Origin: an uncultured Erythrobacter sp.
Lineage (GTDB): Bacteria > Pseudomonadota > Alphaproteobacteria > Sphingomonadales > Sphingomonadaceae
NCBI GenBank assembly: GCA_947495695.1
Contig: CANLZP010000003.1
Coordinates: 1-64,000, forward strand
Length of the DNA stretch: 64,000 nucleotides
Reading direction: 5' to 3'
This document shows positions 8,913-16,361 of this stretch, piece after piece. Position 1 is the first letter of the stretch. Every line of letters begins with the position of its first letter. The translations under genes and the position numbers were made by a program. The notes below the pieces were generated by a model. That model was not told the origin of the DNA, ran no database searches, and saw only the letters and a program-made list of their open reading frames with translations.

Positions 8913-11900
8913 ATGAAAACGTTCCAAAAAAATACTGTGAAGGGTCTCGCTCTTTCTGTTTCAGCGCTCGCATTGGTTGTTGGCGCACCCGCTCTCGCGC
9001 AAGACGCTGAAGAGCCAGCTGAAGAAGTTGTTGAAGAAGCGGAAGAAGAAACCGTTGATATCACGACGGGTGCTGATGGCGCTACTTCGGACCAGGGAGC
9101 CATCACGGTTACTGGTTCGCGTATTCGCAAGAGCACGTTCAACAGCATTTCACCGCTTCAGGTTATTACAACCGATCAGTCGTCCAATGTTGGTGCGTTT
9201 GACCCGGCTCAAATCCTGCAGCGTTCTGAATCGGCTGCTGGTGTGCAAATCGACGCAACCTTCCAGGGCTTTGTTTTGGACAACGGACCTGGTTCAGAGA
9301 CAATCAACCTGCGTGGCCTTGGTGCCGACCGCACATTGCTGTTGATTAACGGCCGCCGCATGGCACCAGCTGGTGTTGAAGGCGCTCCGACGAACCCATC
9401 AATCAACTTGCTGCCTGCATCTCTGATTGACCGTTACGACCTGCTACTTGACGGCGCGTCTTCGGTTTACGGTTCGGACGCTGTTGCCGGCGTTGGTAAC
9501 ATCATCTTGCGCAAAGACTTCGACGGTCTTGAGCTGTTTGCAAGCGGCAATTTGAACGAAGAAGGTGGCGGCAACGACTACACAGTCAGCGCTGCCTGGG
9601 GCTTCAACACCGACCGTGCCTTCTTCGGCATTGGTGGTGAGTATCGCGTTCGTGACGAAATTCGCTTGCGTGATCGTAGCTTCCTGTCCGGATGCGAAAC
9701 AAACTATGAGATTGACCAGAACGGAAACATCCTGACGGTTAACAAGCGCGATAACGCTGTTGTACAAAATCGTACTCCAGGCGTATCGGTCTCGGAAAGC
9801 CCCTGTGTGATCACGGGCATTTCGGGACGTATCTTTATCCCGTTCACGAACTTGGGTTCGGTCTATTACCAGAACGGTAATTCTAACACCGGCATTCCTA
9901 ACTTCAACGAGTCTACATTCTCTTCTGCTGGTATCCCTGCGTTTGACGTTGATGCCAACAATGACGGCATTCGTGACGTTGACTTCCAGGATGTGAACAC
10001 CAACGCGGCTGATCTTGATGCCACGTTGATTAGTGAGCAAAAGCTCTACAACGTAATGGCTTACGGCGAATACACCTTCCCAGGTGAAGCCAACATCACG
10101 CCATTCTTTGAAGCGCTTTATACCCGTGCGGAGATTTTCTCTTCGAATACAGGTACCGGTCAGGTGTTTCCATCGGTTCCCGATCTGAACGCTTTCAACC
10201 CATGTAACTTCAGGACCAACCCTAACGGTGTTGACTGCCGTGCTGCAGAGAATGCAACATTTGGCAGCGGACTTGGTGGCGGCTTCGCACTTCCGGTTTC
10301 GCCAATCTTCAGTATTCGCGGTGACCGTAACAATGTCGACGTAACCCAAGAGCAATATCGCGGTGTCCTCGGTGTTCGTGGTGACCTTCCATTCATCGGT
10401 TCTAGCTGGACCTTCGAAGTGTCGGGTGTCTACTCACGGTCCGAGGGTAGCTCAATCCGTACCGGTATCCGTGAAGACAAGCTGGCATTCTCTCTGGGTC
10501 TTGACCCTACAGCCGATTATGACGGCGACGGCGTATTCGATAACAATGGCGACGGAATTGCTGATGACTACGATCAGAACCTCGACGTCTTCACATTCTT
10601 TGGTGACCCGCAGGGCATTACAGCTTGTGACGCCAGCGGCCTCGCCAATCCAGGCGCAGCTCTGGGTGACCTGACGCAAGGTTGTGTTCCAGTAAACCTG
10701 TTCGCTGACAGCGTCCTTGGCCAAGCTATCGGCGATTTCGAAACGCAAGCAGAGCGTGATTATCTGTTCGGCGTTCGTAGTTTCGACACCACCTATGAGC
10801 AAACGCTGCTTTCAGCGTATGTAACGGGCGATTTGTTCGAATTGCCTGCTGGTCCAGTCGGTGCCGTGTTCGGTGCAGAATATCGTAAGGATAGCATCAA
10901 CTCTACTCCGAACGATGTTGCTTCAAATGGCTTGTTCTTTGCCTTCTTCGCCGACCGCGGTGCTGTGGGTAGCAAGGAACTGAAAGAAGCATTCGGCGAA
11001 ATTTCGATTCCACTGCAGGCTGACAAGCCTTGGGTGCGCGAACTTTCTGTCGATATTGCTGGCCGTATCACTGACGAGGAATTCTACGGCACGAACGGAA
11101 CCTACTCCATCAAGGGTGGTTGGCGTCCGATCGACTCGCTGTTGTTGAAAGTAACGTATGGTACGTCGTTCCGTGCGCCGAACTTGCGTGAAAACTTCCT
11201 GGCCGGTCAAACAGGCTTCCCGACGGTATTCGATCCATGCGCCGTTCCCGACGCCGCGTTTATCAACGGTGCCTATGACGCTAGCTTGGATACACGTGAA
11301 ACAACCACGCTAGCTAACTGTATCCGTGAAGGACGCGATCCTACGGTTGTCGGCATCGGTTTCGACGCCAACGATCCAACGATCGCCTTCCCACCGATTC
11401 AAACGACAAGTGCTGAAGCGATTTCTGGTGGTACACTTGATCTCAATCCGGAAACGTCTCGTTCGATCACGGCTGGCTTTGCCTTCGAAGAGACATTTGG
11501 TGACGGTTATGATGTTGCTCTCAACGTCAACTATTACGACATCAAGGTGAAAGACTCGATCATTGAGCCAAGCTCGCAGTTCATTATCAATGACTGCTTC
11601 ACGCGCGATGATGGTATCCGTAGCCAGTTCTGTGACCGGATCGGTTACGACACACTGGCTTCCACACGTCTTCTGGTTTCAGACATCAACTCCGGGTTCA
11701 TCAACCTGAACCAAGAATTGGTCCGTGGTCTGGATATCAACGCAGACTTCAGCAAAGAAGTTAGTCTGTTCGGCAATCTGGTTGATCTCGGCCTTGAAAT
11801 TCAGGCCAACCACCTAATCGAGCGTAGCAATATCTTTATCGATGATTCTGGTGTGGCATCATTTGACGAAGATGCTGGCGAATTTGGTTTCCCCAAATGG

Positions 11901-12347
11901 ACCGGTCGCACAACGTTCACAGCTGAAGTTGATAAATTCCTGTTCACTTGGCAGACCCGCTACGTTGGTCCAGTCGAGCAATCTGCACCAGGAATTGATC
12001 CGCTGTCTGACGCCTTCGGTAATGGACCTGATGGAAATCCAACCGGCTTCCTCGGCAACACCTGCCTGGGTGGCGGTAGCGCTAGCGGCAATGTCGCCGG
12101 CGACGGCATCTTCTGTCGGGACGTGGGCTTTGCCAATGCTTATTACGAGCATGCAGCCTCCATTCGCTATCGCGATGACAGCTGGACGATCCGCGTTGGT
12201 GTGACCAACATCTTTGACCGCGCACCGCCGCTGGTTGATTGTAATGAAGGTCCAGGCAACTTTAACTGCTTTGCAAACCGCGCTTTAGGTAACGCCTACA
12301 GCATCGACGGACGTGAGTTCTTCGCTTCGGTTCGCAAGACGTTCTAA
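8913..12347 (+). CDS. TonB-dependent outer-membrane receptor (1144 aa)
   Basis: A large TonB-dependent transporter. The start ATG follows CTGGAG by 8 nt. Residues 1-29 are a signal peptide (cleavage after PALA), followed by a very acidic linker (EEPAEEVVEEAEEE). The plug domain begins at ITVTGSRI near residue 66 and carries N-L-R-G-L-G, INGRR and the typical S-S-V-Y-G-S-D-A-V-A-G-V-x-N motif. The rest is a 22-strand barrel that ends in the aromatic terminus F-F-A-S-V-R-K-T-F needed for BAM recognition. At about residues 530-550 an extracellular-loop segment holds DYDGDGVFD and NNGDGIADD, a calcium-binding type of repeat. The substrate is unknown; a secreted S9 peptidase gene lies directly downstream, so peptide import is a reasonable guess. 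Its codons favour CGT and GGT, which suggests high expression. Confidence 0.95.
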   Translation: MKTFQKNTVKGLALSVSALALVVGAPALAQDAEEPAEEVVEEAEEETVDITTGADGATSDQGAITVTGSRIRKSTFNSISPLQVITTDQSSNVGAFDPAQILQRSESAAGVQIDATFQGFVLDNGPGSETINLRGLGADRTLLLINGRRMAPAGVEGAPTNPSINLLPASLIDRYDLLLDGASSVYGSDAVAGVGNIILRKDFDGLELFASGNLNEEGGGNDYTVSAAWGFNTDRAFFGIGGEYRVRDEIRLRDRSFLSGCETNYEIDQNGNILTVNKRDNAVVQNRTPGVSVSESPCVITGISGRIFIPFTNLGSVYYQNGNSNTGIPNFNESTFSSAGIPAFDVDANNDGIRDVDFQDVNTNAADLDATLISEQKLYNVMAYGEYTFPGEANITPFFEALYTRAEIFSSNTGTGQVFPSVPDLNAFNPCNFRTNPNGVDCRAAENATFGSGLGGGFALPVSPIFSIRGDRNNVDVTQEQYRGVLGVRGDLPFIGSSWTFEVSGVYSRSEGSSIRTGIREDKLAFSLGLDPTADYDGDGVFDNNGDGIADDYDQNLDVFTFFGDPQGITACDASGLANPGAALGDLTQGCVPVNLFADSVLGQAIGDFETQAERDYLFGVRSFDTTYEQTLLSAYVTGDLFELPAGPVGAVFGAEYRKDSINSTPNDVASNGLFFAFFADRGAVGSKELKEAFGEISIPLQADKPWVRELSVDIAGRITDEEFYGTNGTYSIKGGWRPIDSLLLKVTYGTSFRAPNLRENFLAGQTGFPTVFDPCAVPDAAFINGAYDASLDTRETTTLANCIREGRDPTVVGIGFDANDPTIAFPPIQTTSAEAISGGTLDLNPETSRSITAGFAFEETFGDGYDVALNVNYYDIKVKDSIIEPSSQFIINDCFTRDDGIRSQFCDRIGYDTLASTRLLVSDINSGFINLNQELVRGLDINADFSKEVSLFGNLVDLGLEIQANHLIERSNIFIDDSGVASFDEDAGEFGFPKWTGRTTFTAEVDKFLFTWQTRYVGPVEQSAPGIDPLSDAFGNGPDGNPTGFLGNTCLGGGSASGNVAGDGIFCRDVGFANAYYEHAASIRYRDDSWTIRVGVTNIFDRAPPLVDCNEGPGNFNCFANRALGNAYSIDGREFFASVRKTF

Positions 12348-12375
12348 GTCTGTTCATACTAGCCTGACTACAAAG

Positions 12376-12414
12376 AAAGCGGTCCCATACACTTGTTATG
12401 GGGCCGCTTTTTTG
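12376..12414 (+). terminator. strong rho-independent terminator after the TonB receptor
   Basis: A 14-bp stem (AAAGCGGTCCCATA with TATGGGGCCGCTTT, one G-T pair) and a 7-nt loop are followed by a run of T, 29 bp after the stop. It separates the receptor from the S9 peptidase, although read-through is possible because the next ATG is only about 40 bp away. Confidence 0.9.
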
Positions 12415-12455
12415 TATTAATCTTAAGATCGCAGACTCACCCAGAGAGACCAATC

Positions 12456-14468
12456 ATGCAGACTTTTAAAGCCTCCCTCCTTGCCGCAATGGCTGGCATC
12501 GCAACGCTCGGTGCAACAGCCTTGCCAATCACGCCTGCTGTCGCCCAGTCAGAACAGCGCGTGCCGATCGATGTCTGGTCCTTGCGGAGCGTTGTTAACA
12601 GCGTTTCGGTGTCCCCTGATGGCAAGCACCTGTTGGTTCACAAGGTTGAGAGCCGCGAAGGCGAATATGTCATGGAGATCTACAAAACCGATGACATGTC
12701 GAAACCGCTGCGACGTCTCAATGCGGATCCGATGGAGATATTCACTGCCGGCTGGGTGAGCGACCGCCACATCTTCGGCAATGCTTGGAAGATTGTACGC
12801 AAGTCGGTAAAGCGGCCCGAAGAAGATATTCGGTCCTACAAATCATTATTTTACGATCTTGAGACCAACAAATTTAGCGAGGTTGATGGTAATTTTGGAC
12901 TGGTAAGCACGCTTCCGAAAGAACCGAACCACATTCTCATATCAGCCGGTAACGCAGTGGCGGATCCAACCGGCGTGGATCCATTCGCCGCAGCCCGCCC
13001 GCGCGCCTATTATAAAGTAAACTTGAAGTCTGGCAGTCGCAGCTTGATGCTAAAGGGCAGCGAGAATTTCCGTAGCGCGATTTTCGACGGGGAAGGCAAC
13101 CCGTTTATGAGCCAGCGCATTGAACAAGGATCAAACGAGAATAAAACTTTCTTCCGCAAAATTGGAGATGGTTCCTGGGGAGAACCAGCTTCTGGCCTGA
13201 CATATGATCTGGACGAGCATGAAAACCTCTATCGGTTCTTGAGTGGTTTTGTCGGTCAGGCGATCCGCAGCACCGAAGATCCGAACATGGCGTATCTAAT
13301 TTGGAACGCGGATGGTGATGATAAGGCGGCTCTGTGGGAATATGATATTGCCAACGGACGCTTTGTTAGAAAACTGTTCGAAGCGCCCGATGCTGATGTC
13401 ACCTCAATCCAGACACACTCGATCCCTGGCAACAACAAATTGGTTGCAGTCCGCTATCCTGGCGCCAAGCCGCAGCGGCATTGGTTCGACGAGGAAGAAA
13501 AGGCACTCTACGAAGCACTGGAGGCCCAAATCCCCAATGCGCATTATGTCCGCATTACGAGTCGCTCGCGCGATGGGAACACGATGGTCGTCAACAATAT
13601 CGGTCCGCGCGATCCTGGTTCATTCTGGCTGGTGAAAGATGGCCAGATGGCGAAGTTGGGCAGCCGCAACCCTCTGATCGCGCCAGAGCAATTGTCGGAA
13701 GTCAAATATATCCGCTACAAGGCGCGCGACGGTCTGGAAATTCCTGCTTACGTTACCGTTCCCAAGGGCGAAGGTCCTTTCCCATTGGTCGTACAGCACA
13801 ATGGTGGCCCGCACGTAAACGGCATGGTCCTGTATGACGAGTGGGGCCAGATGCTTGCAAACGCTGGCTATATGGTCTTGGCACCGCAGAACCGAATCTC
13901 GACAGGCTGGGGCAAGAAGCACTTTGACGCTGGTTATGGCGAGCACGGCCTCGCGATGCAGGATGACAAGGATGATGGCGTCAAATACCTGATTGATCAG
14001 GGATTGGTCGATCCAGATCGCGTGGCATTCTTTGGTTGGTCTTATGGCGGTCAGGCCGCGCTTTACGCTCTCACGCGGGCAAATGGCATCTATCAGTGTT
14101 CAATCGCAGGCGCTGCGGTTGCCGATGCTGAGAAACAATACAAGGGCCGCCGTGGTGTAGATTCACCTACCGCGCTTGACGATTGGTCACAGCGTCGTGG
14201 GATGATTGGTGTGAACCCGATTGACAAGGTTGCAAATGCGGACATTCCTTTGCTGATGATCCACCCTGATGATGACCGTCGCGTGATGTATTATCATATG
14301 GAAGATTTCAAAAAGGCGATGGAGAAGGCCGGTAAGACCAATGCTCAATATTTGACATTGGAAGGTGCCGACCACTTCTCGACCACTCATATGTTTAGGC
14401 ACCAACAGGCTATCAATGCCAAGATACTCGACTTCCTCGAGAACGATTGCGGGCCGGGCGGGCTTTAA
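12456..14468 (+). CDS. secreted S9 family peptidase (prolyl oligopeptidase-like, S9C type)
   Basis: A 670-residue serine peptidase. The start at 12456 is preceded by AGAGAG and begins a clean signal peptide (MQTFKASLLAAMAG to PAVAQ), so it acts in the periplasm or outside. Residues about 50-400 are a WD/beta-propeller-like region starting WSLRSVVNSVSVSPDGKHL. The C-terminal alpha/beta hydrolase domain holds Ser529 in GWSYGG, Asp607 in HPDDDRRV and His640 in GADHF, which is a complete catalytic triad. Enzymes of this type trim oligopeptides or release dipeptides. It lies 108 bp downstream of a TonB receptor gene in the same direction, and its own terminator follows. Confidence 0.93.
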   Translation: MQTFKASLLAAMAGIATLGATALPITPAVAQSEQRVPIDVWSLRSVVNSVSVSPDGKHLLVHKVESREGEYVMEIYKTDDMSKPLRRLNADPMEIFTAGWVSDRHIFGNAWKIVRKSVKRPEEDIRSYKSLFYDLETNKFSEVDGNFGLVSTLPKEPNHILISAGNAVADPTGVDPFAAARPRAYYKVNLKSGSRSLMLKGSENFRSAIFDGEGNPFMSQRIEQGSNENKTFFRKIGDGSWGEPASGLTYDLDEHENLYRFLSGFVGQAIRSTEDPNMAYLIWNADGDDKAALWEYDIANGRFVRKLFEAPDADVTSIQTHSIPGNNKLVAVRYPGAKPQRHWFDEEEKALYEALEAQIPNAHYVRITSRSRDGNTMVVNNIGPRDPGSFWLVKDGQMAKLGSRNPLIAPEQLSEVKYIRYKARDGLEIPAYVTVPKGEGPFPLVVQHNGGPHVNGMVLYDEWGQMLANAGYMVLAPQNRISTGWGKKHFDAGYGEHGLAMQDDKDDGVKYLIDQGLVDPDRVAFFGWSYGGQAALYALTRANGIYQCSIAGAAVADAEKQYKGRRGVDSPTALDDWSQRRGMIGVNPIDKVANADIPLLMIHPDDDRRVMYYHMEDFKKAMEKAGKTNAQYLTLEGADHFSTTHMFRHQQAINAKILDFLENDCGPGGL

Positions 14469-14495
14469 GCCTCCGACGCTCATAACGATCAAACA

Positions 14496-14530
14496 AAAAG
14501 GGCTCGCCATAACGGCGGGCCCTTTTCTCT
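14496..14530 (+). terminator. rho-independent terminator after the S9 peptidase
   Basis: The stem AAAAGGGCTCGCC pairs with GGCGGGCCCTTTT (one G-T pair) around an ATAAC loop and is followed by CTCTTT, 27 bp after the stop. Confidence 0.85.
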
Positions 14531-14690
14531 TTGTGGAGGCGTGACAAAAGGCCCAGTTGCAAGGCGCACCGGCTGACGGTAGCATCACAACCAGACAGCG
14601 CAGAGGTTGGAATCCATCCCCAATAAGGCATTCACTATCACCACCCGCTATGAATTGCCGCTCAAGCATAAAGATAGAAAGATCAGTACG

Positions 14691-15239
14691 ATGACAAAGT
14701 GTTTGGCAACCATCGCCTTTTTTGGAGGCATGATTGCAGTCAGCGCCAATGCTCAGGCTCCCGAAGAAGCTGCGCTGGAGCCGTTTGCCAAATGTGAAAA
14801 TATCACCGAGCCAGCCGAGCGGTTGTCGTGCTTTGATGCAGCATTGGTGAAGGCGAAGAGCCTGGCGGTTGCTAGCCGTGAGCAAAGACGTGCCCGCACA
14901 CGAGACGATTTCGGGCTGACAGCCTTTGAGATCGAAAAGCAGGATGCTGAGTTGGCGGAGAATGATCCCAATTTGGTTCAGGAGCGTCGCGAACAGCGGA
15001 CGGAGCTGGAGCCCAACCAGATCGAATCCGAATTGGTTGATTTCTATGTTGGGAACGCCTCGAAGAAGCGCATATTTGTTCTCAAGAACGGTCAGATTTG
15101 GCAAGAGACGAGACCAAACAGCCTTGGGCGGTCGCCTCGAGCGGGAATGAAAATTGTTATCTCAAAATCGGGCTTCGGCGGTTTCCGGCTCAAAATCGGC
15201 GACCGGAAAGGAAGCCTCTCGGTCAAGCGCCTGCGATAA
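14691..15239 (+). CDS. secreted protein of unknown function (182 aa)
   Basis: The start at 14691 (MTKCLATIAFFGG) opens a signal peptide ending at about SANAQA; a longer frame from 14607 lacks one at its N-terminus. The mature part begins with a two-cysteine motif, CENITEPAERLSCFDAAL, of the C-x-I-x-x-x-x-x-R-L-x-C-(F/Y)-D type found at the N-terminus of several small periplasmic proteins. A charged helical stretch (about 60-110: EQRRARTRDD, EIEKQDAEL, QERREQRTE) follows. Then comes a beta-rich C-terminal domain with KRIFVLKNGQIWQE, RAGMKIVISK and GGFRLKIGDRKGSL. The C-terminal part looks like a small beta-barrel. I do not recognise a named family. It is a single gene with no recognised partner. 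Confidence 0.75.
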   Translation: MTKCLATIAFFGGMIAVSANAQAPEEAALEPFAKCENITEPAERLSCFDAALVKAKSLAVASREQRRARTRDDFGLTAFEIEKQDAELAENDPNLVQERREQRTELEPNQIESELVDFYVGNASKKRIFVLKNGQIWQETRPNSLGRSPRAGMKIVISKSGFGGFRLKIGDRKGSLSVKRLR

Positions 15240-15376
15240 GTAGAGAGAGCTCTTTGCGCTCGCGTGTGACTAGCGGATTTGGCCTAATCGACGGGCCACT
15301 ATCGTGACGAACACAACCCAAGGCGCCAACTGTCTAGAGGCGAAAATAATCCTTGCTGGGGATCGGATGTCATCCA

Positions 15377-16303
15377 ATGGAAAATAGCATTCATGGCGTT
15401 ATGAAGCACGCTTGGGAAAACTACTGGACCGATGGCCGGGACAGCGGCTCAATCGGATGCCTCCCAGATTCCACTCCAGAAATCGTCGAGCTGCAGCTGG
15501 AATTTTGGAAAGCTGCGCTGGCCAATCTTCCGCGAAAGGCCCGGATTGTCGATCTTGCGACAGGCGACGGCGGTGTTCTGCAACAAATCCATCGGATCCG
15601 GAAGGATTTGAAGTTGACCGGCGTGGATTACAGCAAGACTTTGCCCACTGCGCCCAAACACATTAAATTGCGGCCCAATGTCGATATGGAGGATTTGCCC
15701 TTTGGCGACGGCTCAATCGCTGCCTTCGTTAGCCGGTTCGGGATTGAATATGGCAACACCGAGCGGATCGCTGCTGAGATTTCGAGAGCCTTGTTGCCGA
15801 CGGGTGTTTTTGCGTTTGTTGTCCATCATAGCGGCAGCCCAATCCATGCCATAAACAAGGCAAGGGCAGAGCAGTTGGCGTGGGCGTTGGAAGATCAGCA
15901 GCTGATCGCAAAAGCGGATGCCTATTTACGTTCCCGGCAAATGCTGGGGAATATGGTTCCCGCTGGATTTCAAGCCATTGCCCAGTCGGCAGGTCTGAAA
16001 TTTGGCCAATATTCAGTGGCGAATGAGTTCGCTCACGCAGTGCTGCAAACGCTGACTATCGGGGCCGATAAGCCTGTACCCGTTTGTCGCAACATCATTG
16101 CCCAACTGAACAAGCAATCGACCCAGGAAATGACACGCATCCGAGCGATGATCGCGGCGTCCAAGGATGACGCTGGAATGGCATTGCTGGAAAAGCAGCT
16201 CTTGTCCGCCGGGCTTCAGGTTGATGCCCGATTCCCGATGATGTTGAAGAGCGAAGGTCAGCCCATTGCCTGGGCCATCAACGGACAAAAGCCCGCACAA
16301 TAA
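15377..16303 (+). CDS. class I SAM-dependent methyltransferase
   Basis: A 308-residue protein from ATG 15377 (MENSIHG); ATG 15401 (MKHAWENYW) is an alternative, and neither has a strong ribosome site. The Rossmann-fold methyltransferase core is clear: motif I IVDLATGDGG near residue 60, an acidic strand (LTGVDYS), motif II-like D-M-E-D-L-P-F-G-D-G-S-I-A-A-F-V-S, and a long helical C-terminal half with lid-like features. The DLPF-DGS segment is typical of UbiE/Methyltransf_11-type enzymes acting on small molecules. The substrate is unknown. It is a single gene, convergent with the second TonB receptor and separated from it by a bidirectional hairpin. Confidence 0.85.
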   Translation: MENSIHGVMKHAWENYWTDGRDSGSIGCLPDSTPEIVELQLEFWKAALANLPRKARIVDLATGDGGVLQQIHRIRKDLKLTGVDYSKTLPTAPKHIKLRPNVDMEDLPFGDGSIAAFVSRFGIEYGNTERIAAEISRALLPTGVFAFVVHHSGSPIHAINKARAEQLAWALEDQQLIAKADAYLRSRQMLGNMVPAGFQAIAQSAGLKFGQYSVANEFAHAVLQTLTIGADKPVPVCRNIIAQLNKQSTQEMTRIRAMIAASKDDAGMALLEKQLLSAGLQVDARFPMMLKSEGQPIAWAINGQKPAQ

Positions 16304-16336
16304 AAAAGGAGCAGACCAGCGATGCTGGCCTGCTCC
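16302..16336 (-). terminator. terminator between convergent genes
   Basis: A 13-bp stem (GGAGCAGaCCAGC with GCTGGcCTGCTCC, one mismatch) and a 3-nt loop. On the minus strand it is followed by TTTTTTA, so it serves mainly the TonB receptor gene ending at 16362. It overlaps the stop of the methyltransferase gene and could also act on the plus strand. Confidence 0.85.
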
Positions 16337-16361
16337 CTTATAAGCTAAGTTGCGTTAGCTA

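Noticed and set aside
9444..10355. A 303-codon minus-strand frame opposite the first TonB receptor
   Set aside because: Composition is unlike neighbouring genes, there is no ribosome site or domain, and it lies wholly within a clear receptor gene.
14187..15104. A 305-codon minus-strand frame across the S9 peptidase end and the secreted protein
   Set aside because: It runs through a strong plus-strand terminator and two better-supported genes.
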